Positions 16,690 through 25,181 of a stretch of 64,000 nt of DNA are shown piece after piece. The position numbers and the translations under genes are program-made. Source of the stretch: Catenulispora sp. EB89 (GTDB lineage Bacteria > Actinomycetota > Actinomycetes > Streptomycetales > Catenulisporaceae); the NCBI RefSeq assembly GCF_041261445.1, contig NZ_JBGCCU010000028.1, forward strand, positions 62,001-126,000. Reading direction: 5' to 3'. Under the pieces are notes generated by a model. The model was not told the origin of the DNA, searched no databases, and saw only the letters and a program-made list of their open reading frames with translations. Numbering within the stretch: position 1 is the first letter of the stretch; the number at the start of each line of letters is the position of its first letter.

Positions 16690-18240
16690 TCACACCATGA
16701 TCTCGTCCTCGCTCCGCGCCGTCTTCGGCACCGTGAACGCCAACAGCCAGGTCAGCACCAGGATCCCCGCGGCCAGCCAGTACACCAGCTCGGCGGCCGG
16801 GAACGGCGAGCCGCCGCTCTCGACCCGGTTGAAGAACAGTGTGCTGAACAGCGCCGCCGCGACCGCGTTCCCCAGCTGGTTGAACGAGCTGATCACGCCG
16901 TTCGCCGAGCCCAGCTCGTGGTCGTCGACCGCGGCCAGCACCAGGCCGAAGAACGGCGCGAACACCAGGCCCATGCCGATCCCCGACACCAGCAGCGCCG
17001 GCGCCAGGTTCCAGCTGGTCACGCCGCTGTGCCAGATCGGCTGGTGCTCGGCGCTCAGCGTGAAGGACGTGCCCGCGTAGTGCCTGATGATGAACGCGCT
17101 CAGCGCCATGCCGACGGCCAGCGTCAGCAGCCCGGCGTGCAGCACCCGGCGCGGCGTCTTCTTCACGAAGGCCTGGCCGGCGCCCATCGAGATGATCGTC
17201 CCCAGCGACCACCACGCGCCGGTGAGCCCGGCCCGCAGCGGCGACCAGCCCAGGGACACCTGCAACAGCAGCGGGCTGACGGTGAACGCCGCCGCGCACG
17301 CGCCGAAGAACAGGAAGATGGTCATGGTCCCGGTGGTGAAGGCCCGCTTGCGGAACAGGCTGGTCTCCAGGAACGGGTCCAGGTTCCTCTTGTGCCGGGC
17401 CCGCGCGTAGACCGCGAACAGCACCATCACCACGGCCGACCCGGCCAGCATCAGCCAGATCCCGGCGTCCCAGTGGTGCTCGCGGCCCTGGATGACCGGG
17501 TAGACCAGCAGGCCGACCGCGATCGAGCACAGCACCAGGCCGATGTAGTCCAGCTTCGGCCGCTCCCCCTGGCTGTGGTGCACCTTCGGCAGCACCTTGG
17601 CGGCGAAGTAGAGCGCGATCACGCCGACCGGCAGGTTGATCACGAACACCCAGCGCCAGGACGCGTAGGTGATCAGCGCGCCGCCGAGCACCGGGCCCAG
17701 GGCCGCGGACAGGCCCATGAAGGGCCCGAAGATCGCGAACGCCTTCTGGCTGTTCTCCCGGCCGAACTTCTCCCGGATCATGCCGATCCCCTGCGGGATC
17801 ATCATCGCCGAGGCGCTGCCCTGCAGCAGCCGGGCCGCGATCAGCTCGCCCGGGTTCTGCGCGACGGCGCAGACCGCGGACATGATCGTGAAGCCGGTCA
17901 GGCCGATCAGGAACATCCGGCGCCGGCCGGCGATGTCGCCGAGGCGTCCGCCGGCGATCAGCAGCACCGAGAAGGACAGCACGTAACCGGTGCTGATCCA
18001 CTGGTACTCGGTGTTCGACGCGCCGAGCCCGTTGCGGATCGAGGGCGCCGCGACGTTCATCACCGTGGCGTCCAGCAGGTCCATCATCGAGGCGCCGAGC
18101 ACGGTGAACATCACCGCCCAGGCACCCTTCGGGAGCGCCGAGGCGCCCGGGTCCTTCTCCTTCACGGACGGCCCGTCCCCGGGCCCCGCGTCGGCAGCCG
18201 GGACGACCACGTCCTGGGTACCGCTCACCGCCTCACTCAT
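16690..18240 (-). CDS. DHA2-type MFS exporter (14 TM)
   Basis: 516 aa. A Pro/Asp-rich cytoplasmic N terminus is followed by helix 1, MFTVLGASMMDLLDATVMNVAAPSI, with the D-A-T-x-x-N-V-A-x-P signature of DHA2 exporters. Motif A is GGRLGDIAGRRRMFLIGLTGFT, and motif C includes FMGLSAALGPVLGGALITYASWRWVFVINLPVG. ATG 18240 has GGAGGGG upstream. Probably a proton-driven multidrug or metabolite exporter. Its own promoter overlaps an inverted repeat, and the MerR gene is 209 bp downstream on the same strand. Confidence 0.93.
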   Translation of the reverse strand: MSEAVSGTQDVVVPAADAGPGDGPSVKEKDPGASALPKGAWAVMFTVLGASMMDLLDATVMNVAAPSIRNGLGASNTEYQWISTGYVLSFSVLLIAGGRLGDIAGRRRMFLIGLTGFTIMSAVCAVAQNPGELIAARLLQGSASAMMIPQGIGMIREKFGRENSQKAFAIFGPFMGLSAALGPVLGGALITYASWRWVFVINLPVGVIALYFAAKVLPKVHHSQGERPKLDYIGLVLCSIAVGLLVYPVIQGREHHWDAGIWLMLAGSAVVMVLFAVYARARHKRNLDPFLETSLFRKRAFTTGTMTIFLFFGACAAAFTVSPLLLQVSLGWSPLRAGLTGAWWSLGTIISMGAGQAFVKKTPRRVLHAGLLTLAVGMALSAFIIRHYAGTSFTLSAEHQPIWHSGVTSWNLAPALLVSGIGMGLVFAPFFGLVLAAVDDHELGSANGVISSFNQLGNAVAAALFSTLFFNRVESGGSPFPAAELVYWLAAGILVLTWLLAFTVPKTARSEDEIMV

Positions 18241-18291
18241 GATTCCCCTCCGCGCCGACCGCAGGCCCAGCCTTGGATTCGCTCGCAGCAC

Positions 18292-18328
18292 ACGATATAG
18301 CGCGTACTGCCGCTGTCAAGCTATATCG
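18292..18328 (-). promoter_or_regulatory. Near-consensus promoter overlapped by an inverted repeat
   Basis: On the minus strand TTGACA (18319-18314), a 16-bp spacer and TATCGT (18297-18292) form a strong vegetative promoter for the MFS gene. CGATATAGC (18293-18301) and GCTATATCG (18320-18328) are perfect 9-bp inverted arms, one over the -10 and one next to the -35. Such placement fits a repressor that hides both elements. Confidence 0.7.
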
Positions 18329-18477
18329 CGAATCTCGCCGGGTCCGACGACCTCAGATTGATGGTGTCCCCACCCTCCGCGGTGGGTACAACACCTTTTT
18401 ATCCGAGACCACCGACAGGTTTCGCCTGAATATGGCGCCGTGCGGACCGCCCCCGGAGAAACGGCACGAATCGAGAA

Positions 18478-18519
18478 GCGGCCGGGTCCGGATACCTCTC
18501 GGTACCCGGGCCCGGCCGC
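18478..18519. terminator. Long hairpin downstream of fabI
   Basis: A 19-bp stem (18478-18496 with 18501-18519) containing one G-U-type and one A-C mismatch, with loop TCTC. It lies about 70 bp past the fabI stop on the minus strand. No long U-run follows. Confidence 0.65.
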
Positions 18520-18529
18520 CTGGCTCAGA

Positions 18530-18574
18530 GCTGGTAGAGCTGGTGGAGCTGGTGGAACTGGTAGAGATGGCAGA
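18530..18574. repeat. 9-bp tandem repeat after fabI
   Basis: Five units of GCTGGTGGA and close variants (GCTGGTAGA, GCTGGTGGA twice, ACTGGTAGA, GATGGCAGA). The array starts 12 bp beyond the fabI stop codon, between it and the terminator hairpin. Confidence 0.85.
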
Positions 18575-18586
18575 GCCGCGAGCGCC

Positions 18587-19357
18587 TCACGCACCCATCG
18601 CGTGCACGCCGCCGTCCACGTGGATGACCTCGCCGGTCGTCCGCGGGAACCAGTCCGACAGCAGCGCGACGATGCCGCGCGCCGCCGGGTCCATGTCGGT
18701 CAGGTCCCAGCCGATCGGCGCGCGCTCGTCCCAGACGCCGTCGAACTTCTCGAAGCCCGGGATCGACTTGGCGGCCATGGTCTTCAGCGGGCCGGCCGAG
18801 ATCAGGTTGCTGCGGATGCCGCGCGGCCCGAGCTCGCGGGCCAGGTAGCGGGAGGTGGACTCCAGCGCGGCCTTCGCCACGCCCATCCAGTCGTACCCGG
18901 GCCAGGCCACCTGCGCGTCGAAGTCGAGCCCGACGATCGAGCCGCCGGTCTCCGGGAACAGCGGCAGCAGCGCCATCGCGACCGACTTCAGCGAGTAGGC
19001 CGAGACGTGTACCGCGGTCGCCACCGACTCCCACGGCGTGTTGAGGAAGTTGCCGCCGAGGGCGTCCTGCGGGCCGAACGCGATGCTGTGCACGATCCCG
19101 TCGACGCCGTCCATGTACTGCTTCACGTTGTCGGCCAGCGAGGCGAGCTGCTCCTCGTTGGTCACGTCCAGCTCGATCACCGGCGCGTCGCCGTTGGGCA
19201 GCTTCTTGGCGATCCGCTGGGTCAGCGAGGGCCGCGGGAACGCGGTGAGCACCACCTGCGCGCCCTCCTCCTGCGCGATGCGCGCGGCGTGGAAGGCGAT
19301 CGAGGCGTCGGTGAGCACACCGGTGACGATGATGCGCTTGCCTTCGAGGATTCCCAT
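18587..19357 (-). CDS. fabI: Enoyl-[acyl-carrier-protein] reductase (NADH), InhA-like
   Basis: Reduces trans-2-enoyl-ACP in fatty acid elongation. The cofactor loop GVLTDASIAFHAARIAQEEGA matches the InhA-type NADH site. The catalytic Tyr-x6-Lys pair is in YDWMGVAKAAL. SIAFGPQDALGGNF and HVDGGVHAMG are also characteristic. The length of 256 aa is normal. It begins 2 nt after the fabG stop, so the pair form an operon as in other actinobacteria. A 9-bp tandem repeat and a hairpin follow it. Confidence 0.96.
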   Translation of the reverse strand: MGILEGKRIIVTGVLTDASIAFHAARIAQEEGAQVVLTAFPRPSLTQRIAKKLPNGDAPVIELDVTNEEQLASLADNVKQYMDGVDGIVHSIAFGPQDALGGNFLNTPWESVATAVHVSAYSLKSVAMALLPLFPETGGSIVGLDFDAQVAWPGYDWMGVAKAALESTSRYLARELGPRGIRSNLISAGPLKTMAAKSIPGFEKFDGVWDERAPIGWDLTDMDPAARGIVALLSDWFPRTTGEVIHVDGGVHAMGA

Positions 19358-19359
19358 GC

Positions 19360-20064
19360 TCAGTGCCCCATTCCCAGTCCGCCGTCAACCGGGATGACGG
19401 CTCCAGTGATGTACGCGGCGTCCTCGGAGGCCAGGAACCGCACGACGCCGGCGACCTCGTCGACGGAGGCGTACCGGTTCAGCGGCACCTGCTTGAGGAT
19501 CTCTTTCTTGCGGTCGTCGGAGAGCACCGCGGTCATGTCGGTCTCGACGAAGCCCGGCGCGACCACGTTGCAGGTGATGCCGCGCGAGCCGATCTCCCGG
19601 GCCACCGAGCGCGCGAAGCCGACCAGGCCGGCCTTGCTGGCCGCGTAGTTGGCCTGCCCGGCCGAGCCGGACAGCCCGACCACCGAGGAGATCAGGACGA
19701 TGCGGCCGCGCTTGAGGCGCAGCATGCCCTTGCTGGCGCGCTTGGCGACGCGGAAGGAGCCGACCAGGTTGGTCTCCAGGACCGCGGCGAAGTCCTCGTC
19801 GCTCATCCGGAGCAGCAGGGTGTCGCGGGTGATGCCGGCGTTGGCCACCAGCACCTCGACCGGGCCCTGCTGGGCCTCGACCTCGCCGAACGCGCGCTCC
19901 ACGTCCTCGGCCGAGGTCACGTCGCACTTCACGCCGAACAGCCCCTCGGGGACCTCGCCCGAGCGGTAGGTGATCGCGACCTTGTCCCCGCTCGCCGCGA
20001 AGGCCTTCGCGATGGCCAGGCCAATTCCCCGGTTTCCCCCCGTGACCAGTACGGACCGGCTCAA
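19360..20064 (-). CDS. fabG: 3-oxoacyl-[acyl-carrier-protein] reductase
   Basis: NADPH-dependent ketoreductase of type II fatty acid synthesis. Rossmann motif GGNRGIG, NAG in VANAGIT, catalytic Ser in LISSVVG and the YAASK active site are all present, as is the C-terminal PVDGGLGMGH. TTG 20064 is chosen because GAGGT lies 6 nt upstream and the protein then begins SRSVLVTGG; another in-frame TTG at 20091 has no ribosome site. The 234-aa length fits. It is followed directly by fabI. Confidence 0.95.
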   Translation of the reverse strand: MSRSVLVTGGNRGIGLAIAKAFAASGDKVAITYRSGEVPEGLFGVKCDVTSAEDVERAFGEVEAQQGPVEVLVANAGITRDTLLLRMSDEDFAAVLETNLVGSFRVAKRASKGMLRLKRGRIVLISSVVGLSGSAGQANYAASKAGLVGFARSVAREIGSRGITCNVVAPGFVETDMTAVLSDDRKKEILKQVPLNRYASVDEVAGVVRFLASEDAAYITGAVIPVDGGLGMGH

Positions 20065-20220
20065 TTCAGCACCTCTGTTCTTGTTCTTCAAGACGTCGCT
20101 GCCAAGCTATCGGGCTACCCGGCGGTAGCCGCAACCACGGTGGGCATAGATCGTCGGGCGTTGGTTTTGTAGGACCCCCACAACCGGCCCTCGCCGCCGA
20201 CTTCCCGTTAGGTTGGCGGT

Positions 20221-21732
20221 ATGACCGTAGACGAGTCCTTCACCTCGCTCCCCTTGGGCGATCTCGCCGAGGCGGCGCTGTCCCGGGCCCGCGACCTGGG
20301 CGCCGAGCACGCCGACTTCCGCGTCGAGACCGTCCGATCCCAGAACATCAACCTGCGCGACGGCAAGGTCGACGGCGTCAGCGACTCCTCCGACAGCGGC
20401 CTGAGTGTACGCGTCGTGTACGACGGCACCTGGGGCTTCGCCGCCGGCGTGGCGCTGACCGCCGAGACCGCCGCGGCGCTGGCCGAGCAGGCCGTCGAGG
20501 TGGCCAGGGTGTCCAAGCCGGTGAACTCCGAGCCGGTGGTGCTGGCGCCGGAGCCGCCGCACGGCGAGCAGGTGTGGGTCTCCAGCTACGACATCAATCC
20601 CTTCGACGTCCCGGACACCGAGAAGATCGGCCACTTCCAGCGCTGGTCCGAGCGGCTGCTGGCAGCCGACGGCGTGGCGCACGTGGACGCCGAGTTCCAG
20701 GCCGTCCAGGAGTGCAAGTACTTCGCCAACCTGGCCGGCAACCGCCTCACGCAGCAGCGGGTCCGGACCGAGGGCTCGCTGACCGCGGTCGCCGTCGACG
20801 AGGAGACCGGCGCGTTCGAGACCATGCGCACTGTCGCCCCGCCGGTCGGGCGCGGCTGGGAGTTCTTCACCGGCACCGAGGTCCACGACTGGGACGCCGA
20901 GCTCGACGCGCTCCCGGGCCTGCTGCGGGACAAGCTCGCCGCGCCGTCGGTGGAGCCCGGCGAGTACGACCTCGTCATCGACCCCTCGAACCTGTGGCTG
21001 ACCATCCACGAGTCCATCGGCCACGCCACCGAGCTGGACCGCGCGCTCGGCTACGAGGCCGCCTACGCCGGCACCTCGTTCGCCACGCTCGACAAACTCG
21101 GCACCCTGAGATACGGCTCCCCCGTGATGAACGTCACCGGCGACCGGGTGTCCGAGCACGGCCTGAGCACCGTCGGGTACGACGACGAGGGCGTGCACAC
21201 GCAGCAGTGGGACATCGTCAAGGACGGCATCCTGGTCGGCTACCAGTTCGACCGGCGCATCGCGCAGCTCAAGGGCCTGAACGGCGGCCGCTCCAACGGC
21301 TGCGCCTTCGCCGACTCCGCCGCGCACGTCCCGATCCAGCGCATGGCCAACGTCTCGCTCCGGCCCGCGCCGGACGGCCCCTCCGCCCAGGAGCTGATCT
21401 CGCGCGTCCGGCGCGGGCTGTACATCGTCGGCGACAAGTCGTGGTCGATCGACATGCAGCGCTACAACTTCCAGTTCACCGGCCAGCGCGCCTTCCTGAT
21501 CGAGGACGGCGAGCTCAAGGGCCAGGTGAAGGACTTCGCCTATCAGGCCACGACCACCGACTTCTGGGGCGCCATGGAAGCGGTCGGCGGCCCGCAGACC
21601 TACGTCGTCGGCGGCTCGTTCCAGTGCGGCAAGGGCCAGCCCGGGCAGATCGCGCCGGTCAGCCACGGCGCGCCGACCGCGCTGTTCCGCGGCATCCGCA
21701 TCCTCAACACGGTCCAGGAGGCCGGCCAGTGA
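20221..21732 (+). CDS. tldD: TldD metalloprotease subunit
   Basis: 503-aa zinc metalloprotease half of the TldD-TldE complex, which trims leader peptides and unfolded peptides. The zinc-binding HESIGH motif is at residues 263-268, in TIHESIGHATELDRALGYEAAYAGTSFA. Substrate-channel motifs follow, including the Gly-rich GGRSNGCAFADSAAHVPIQRM, then the C-terminal GGPQTYVVGGSFQCGKGQPGQ. The stop codon overlaps the start of tldE by four bases (GTGA), giving translational coupling. No peptide-maturation cluster is adjacent. Confidence 0.95.
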   Translation: MTVDESFTSLPLGDLAEAALSRARDLGAEHADFRVETVRSQNINLRDGKVDGVSDSSDSGLSVRVVYDGTWGFAAGVALTAETAAALAEQAVEVARVSKPVNSEPVVLAPEPPHGEQVWVSSYDINPFDVPDTEKIGHFQRWSERLLAADGVAHVDAEFQAVQECKYFANLAGNRLTQQRVRTEGSLTAVAVDEETGAFETMRTVAPPVGRGWEFFTGTEVHDWDAELDALPGLLRDKLAAPSVEPGEYDLVIDPSNLWLTIHESIGHATELDRALGYEAAYAGTSFATLDKLGTLRYGSPVMNVTGDRVSEHGLSTVGYDDEGVHTQQWDIVKDGILVGYQFDRRIAQLKGLNGGRSNGCAFADSAAHVPIQRMANVSLRPAPDGPSAQELISRVRRGLYIVGDKSWSIDMQRYNFQFTGQRAFLIEDGELKGQVKDFAYQATTTDFWGAMEAVGGPQTYVVGGSFQCGKGQPGQIAPVSHGAPTALFRGIRILNTVQEAGQ

Positions 21733-23174
21733 GCCCGATGAACACAGCGTTCTCCCAGTCGGGGGGACAAGCCACTCCGCAGCAGCTCGTCGAGAAGGCC
21801 CTGGAGCTCTCCCGCGCGGACGGCGCCGTGGTGCTCGTGGACACCGCGACCGACGCCAACCTGCGCTGGGCCAACAACACCCTGACCACCAACGGCGTCT
21901 CGGCCGGCCAGCAGGTCACGGTCATCTCGACGAAGAACGGCGGGACCGGCGCGGCCTCGGCCGCGGTCGGCGTGGTCGGCCGCTCGGGCGTGGACCTGTC
22001 CACCCTCGAGGACCTGGTCCGGGCCAGCGAGAAGGCGGCCGAGGAGTCCGGGCCCGCCGACGACGCCGCCGGCCTGGTCCCCGGCCGGGTGTCGGCGGAC
22101 TGGGACGAGGCGCCGGCGCGGACCGACATCTCGGTGTTCTCCGCGTTCGCCCCGGCGCTCGGCGAGACCCTCGCGGCCGCGCGCGCGGAGGGCAACCTGC
22201 TGTTCGGCTACGCCGAGCACAGCATGGGCACGCAGTATCTGGGTTCTTCGACCGGCCTGCGGCTGCGGCACGCGCAGCCGACCGGCTCGGTGCAGCTGAA
22301 CGCCAAGTCCGGCGACCGCTCGCGCTCGGCCTGGACCGGCGTGCCGACCGCGGACTTCTCCGACGTGGACGTCGTGGCCGCCGGCCAGGGCCTGGCGCAG
22401 CGTCTGGAGTGGGCCAAGCGCAAGATCGACCTGCCGGCCGGCCGCTACGAGACGATCCTGCCGCCGAGCTCGGTCGCCGATCTGATGATCTACGCCTACT
22501 GGGCCGCCGCACTGCGCGACGCCCTGGACGGCCGCTCGGTGTACAGCAAGAGCGGCGGCGGGTCCCGGCTCGGCGAGAACCTGGCGGGCTCTTCGGCGAT
22601 CAAGGCGACGCTGCGCAGCGACCCGAAGGCGCCGGGGTTGGAATGCGCCCCTTACGCCGTGGCGTACTCCTCCGACGCCTCGGAGTCGGTGTTCGACAAC
22701 GGCCTCGCCCTCGGCCCGACCGAGTGGATCAAGGACGGCCACCTCTCCTCGCTGGTCAGTACGCGACGGACCGCGGCGGCGGCGCAGCTGCCGACGACGC
22801 CGTTCATCGACAACCTGATCCTGGACGCGGCGCCCGGCGGGGCCGGTCCGACGCTCGGCGGGATGACCGGGGAAACCCGCGACGGCCTGCTGCTGACCAG
22901 CCTGTGGTACATCCGCGAGGTGGACCCGCAGACCCTGCTGTTGACCGGGCTGACCCGGGACGGCGTCTACAAGGTCGAGGGCGGCGAGGTGGTCGGCGAG
23001 GTGAACAACTTCCGGTTCAACGAGTCGCCGGTGTCGCTGCTCTCGCGGATCGCCGAGGCCGGGCGGACCGAGCGGACGTTCTCCCGGGAGTGGGGCGACT
23101 ACTTCAACCGGACCGCGATGCCGGCGCTGCGGATCCCGGACTTCAACATGTCGTCGGTGAGCCCGGCTTCGTAG
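21729..23174 (+). CDS. tldE: TldE/PmbA-type partner of TldD
   Basis: 481-aa partner subunit lacking the HExxxH zinc motif but sharing the TldD fold (LILDAAPGGAGPTLGGMTGETRDGLLLTSLWYIREVDPQTLLLTGLTRDGVY, split by turns; VGEVNNFRFNESPVSLL). TldE completes the substrate channel around the TldD active site. GTG 21729 is the start: AGGAGG lies 7 nt upstream inside tldD and the GTGA overlap couples the two. Four 13-bp repeats and a hairpin lie just after the stop. Confidence 0.95.
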   Translation: MSPMNTAFSQSGGQATPQQLVEKALELSRADGAVVLVDTATDANLRWANNTLTTNGVSAGQQVTVISTKNGGTGAASAAVGVVGRSGVDLSTLEDLVRASEKAAEESGPADDAAGLVPGRVSADWDEAPARTDISVFSAFAPALGETLAAARAEGNLLFGYAEHSMGTQYLGSSTGLRLRHAQPTGSVQLNAKSGDRSRSAWTGVPTADFSDVDVVAAGQGLAQRLEWAKRKIDLPAGRYETILPPSSVADLMIYAYWAAALRDALDGRSVYSKSGGGSRLGENLAGSSAIKATLRSDPKAPGLECAPYAVAYSSDASESVFDNGLALGPTEWIKDGHLSSLVSTRRTAAAAQLPTTPFIDNLILDAAPGGAGPTLGGMTGETRDGLLLTSLWYIREVDPQTLLLTGLTRDGVYKVEGGEVVGEVNNFRFNESPVSLLSRIAEAGRTERTFSREWGDYFNRTAMPALRIPDFNMSSVSPAS

Positions 23175-23190
23175 GCCGCGCCGCACAGCC

Positions 23191-23242
23191 GATCACACAG
23201 CCGGATCGCACACCTGGATCACACAGCCGGATCACACAGCCC
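23191..23242. repeat. 13-bp tandem repeat x4 after tldE
   Basis: Units GATCACACAGCCG (23191), GATCGCACACCTG (23204), GATCACACAGCCG (23217) and GATCACACAGCCC (23230), starting 16 bp beyond the tldE stop. Confidence 0.9.
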
Positions 23243-23254
23243 GGCCGCACTATC

Positions 23255-23287
23255 AGGACCCCGCCGCGACGATGTCGGCGGGGTCCT
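23255..23287. terminator. Hairpin after tldE
   Basis: Perfect 12-bp stem AGGACCCCGCCG (23255-23266) with its complement (23276-23287) around a 9-nt loop. No U-run follows, but the position between tldE and the next gene fits a terminator. Confidence 0.65.
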
Positions 23288-23322
23288 GTCATGGGCCTCG
23301 ACGGCGGGCGTAGCCTGGGAGT

Positions 23323-23739
23323 ATGCGGATCGGGCGGGACAAGAGCGGACATCGGCAGGACGTCGTACACGGGATCACCGACGCCCCCAAGCCGCTCAGC
23401 CAGGACATCCGGTCCCGGGAGTCGAAGTACTTGATGGCGATGGGGATAAGGATCGCGGCGTTCCTGCTGATCGTGATCCTGCCGATCGCCTGGCCGTGGA
23501 AGATCGGGCTCGCGGCGCTGGCGCTGGTGCTGCCCTATGTCGCAGTCGTGTACGCCAACGGCGGACGCGAGCCGGCGCCGGGTGCGGACTCCCCGTTCAC
23601 CCACGCCGAACGGCAGGCGTTACTGCCCGGACAAAGCGGCGGGAACGGAGCGTCGGGCCGTCCCGGAGACCCCCGAGACAACGATGGCTCGGCCCCGGAG
23701 GAGCCCATCGTGGGACGGATCGTCGGCGACGACGACTGA
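23323..23739 (+). CDS. DUF3099 domain membrane protein
   Basis: 138 aa. The conserved segment ITDAPKPLSQDIRSRESKYLMAMGIRIAAF leads into two adjacent hydrophobic helices (IRIAAFLLIVILPIAWPW; IGLAALALVLPYVAVVYANGG). A disordered, acidic C-terminal tail ends EEPIVGRIVGDDD. The family is restricted to actinobacteria and has no known function. It stands alone downstream of tldDE. Confidence 0.9.
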   Translation: MRIGRDKSGHRQDVVHGITDAPKPLSQDIRSRESKYLMAMGIRIAAFLLIVILPIAWPWKIGLAALALVLPYVAVVYANGGREPAPGADSPFTHAERQALLPGQSGGNGASGRPGDPRDNDGSAPEEPIVGRIVGDDD

Positions 23740-23952
23740 GCCCGCCGCTGGTCGAGCGGTGTGCCCGCACCGGTTGGCGAAAAGTAAGGGGCCCATTCCC
23801 TTAGCGGGTCTACGCATGTCATACTTCTTACCTGCGCCCTGAACCCCCGTCGGGGCGCCACTTGCGGCGTCGAGCGGCTCCCCCCGTGGCCGTTCGACGC
23901 CGCGTCTTCGTCTCTCGGCACCGCCCCCACGAAGCTGTTCTACAGTGGCTTC

Positions 23953-24177
23953 GTGACCTCGGAAGACACCCCCACGACCGCCATCTGCTCGGCGAAGGGC
24001 TGCCGCACGCCGGCGGTCTGGAGCGTGGTGTGGAACAACCCCAAGCTGCACCCGCCGGACCGGCGGAAAGTGTGGCTGGCCTGCGAGGAGCACCGGCAGC
24101 ACCTGGCGGACTTCCTGGACGTCCGGGGCTTCCTCATCGAGGTGGAGCCCTTCACGCCCGGCGCGCCGCGGGACTGA
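23953..24177 (+). CDS. Small conserved Cys/His protein
   Basis: 74 aa from GTG 23953. CSAKGC near residue 12, a Trp/Asn segment (VWSVVWNNPKLHPPDRRKVWLACEEHRQHLADFL) with CEEH, and an acidic C terminus. Two pairs of Cys/His ligands (C-x4-C and C-x2-H) suggest a small metal-binding domain. I recognise the pattern as a conserved actinobacterial hypothetical but know no function. A hairpin follows it at 24181. Confidence 0.8.
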   Translation: MTSEDTPTTAICSAKGCRTPAVWSVVWNNPKLHPPDRRKVWLACEEHRQHLADFLDVRGFLIEVEPFTPGAPRD

Positions 24178-24180
24178 AAA

Positions 24181-24214
24181 GCACCCGCTGTCCGTGGCGG
24201 AAAACAGCGGATGC
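24181..24214. terminator. Hairpin between converging genes
   Basis: GCACCCGCTGT (24181-24191) pairs with ACAGCGGATGC (24204-24214) with one mismatch, between the 74-aa gene and the convergent PEP mutase-like gene. Confidence 0.6.
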
Positions 24215-24238
24215 CTCAAGTTCCTCAGCACAAAGCGA

Positions 24239-25045
24239 TCAGCTCATCAGACCATTGAGTTCCGGGTACGGCAGCCCGCCCTCGACCGTCGTGTAGGTAC
24301 CGCTTTTGGCCAGCTCCTCGGCGGCGCGGCGGACCAGTCCATAGGCCGCCTCGGCCACGGCGGCGCCCAGGCTGACCCGCGCCACCCCGAGCGCGGCGAG
24401 CTCCGCGACCGTCGGCGCCCCCGGCCCGACCATCACGTTCAGCGGCGCGTCGATGCCCTTGACCAGCTCGGCGATGGTCTCCGGGGCGGCCACCCCGGGC
24501 ACGAAGATCCCGCTGGCCCCGGCGGCCAGATAGCGCTCGGCCCGCGCCAGCGTCTCGCCGAGGCGGTCCTCGGCGGCGCCCAGCCCGAACAGGAACACGT
24601 CGATGCGGGCGTTGACGAACAGCGGGATGCCCGCGTTGTCCGCAGCCGTCCGCGCCGCGGCGATGCGCGCGGCGAGCTCGGCCGGATCGCGCGGCCCGTC
24701 CTCGATGTTGACCCCGACCACACCGGCCGCGATCACCTGCGCGACGGTCTCGGCCACGGCCTCCGCGTCCGGCCCGAAGCCGTCCTCGATGTCCGCGGTG
24801 ACCGGCACCTCGACGGTGTCCACGACCCGCCGGATCAACGCCACCGCGCGCTCCCGGTCGAGGTGGCCCCCGTCGGCCGCGCCGAGCCCCCACGCCACCC
24901 CGGCGCTGGTGGTCGCCACCGCGGGCGCGCCGGTGGAGGCGACGATCCGGGCGCTGGCCCCGTCCCAGGCATTGGCGAGGGCGAGGGGCGTGCCGGGGAC
25001 GTGGAGGGCGTGGAACCGGGTGGCCTTGTCGTGCTGAGATGTCAT
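24239..25045 (-). CDS. Isocitrate lyase/PEP mutase family enzyme
   Basis: A 268-aa TIM-barrel protein of the ICL/PEPM superfamily: LALANAWDGASARIVASTGAPAVATTSAGVAWGLG, then the metal-binding region VPVTADIEDGFGPD, GVNIEDGP and FVNARIDVFLFG. The canonical KKCGH loop of isocitrate lyase is absent, so it belongs to the small carboxyvinyl-phosphonate mutase / 2-methylisocitrate lyase-like group. The substrate cannot be assigned. It lies downstream of moaA with a dyad in the intervening 136 bp. Confidence 0.88.
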   Translation of the reverse strand: MTSQHDKATRFHALHVPGTPLALANAWDGASARIVASTGAPAVATTSAGVAWGLGAADGGHLDRERAVALIRRVVDTVEVPVTADIEDGFGPDAEAVAETVAQVIAAGVVGVNIEDGPRDPAELAARIAAARTAADNAGIPLFVNARIDVFLFGLGAAEDRLGETLARAERYLAAGASGIFVPGVAAPETIAELVKGIDAPLNVMVGPGAPTVAELAALGVARVSLGAAVAEAAYGLVRRAAEELAKSGTYTTVEGGLPYPELNGLMS

Positions 25046-25054
25046 GCGGACAGC

Positions 25055-25087
25055 GAATCAGACCGCGCCCACGGTCGCATCTGATTC
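25055..25087. promoter_or_regulatory. Dyad between moaA and the PEP mutase-like gene
   Basis: GAATCAGA (25055-25062) and TCTGATTC (25080-25087) are inverted arms, with GACCG/CGGTC (25061-25065 and 25072-25076) nested inside. It may be the moaA terminator or an operator of the next gene. Confidence 0.45.
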
Positions 25088-25181
25088 GGCGGGAGACGAA
25101 TCCGTGGCGGTTGCGGGGGTCAGCCGCGCCAAAAGCCGACCGTCAGGCCGACCGCCCGCCGACCGCTCGCCGACCGCTCGC

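Noticed and set aside
20221-23174. RiPP biosynthesis cluster around tldD/tldE
   Set aside because: No precursor peptide, YcaO, lanthipeptide or radical-SAM maturase lies nearby. TldDE is common as a housekeeping pair in actinobacteria.
23191-23242. CRISPR array
   Set aside because: The 13-bp units are contiguous, without spacers, and no cas genes exist in the window. The other arrays fail for the same reason.
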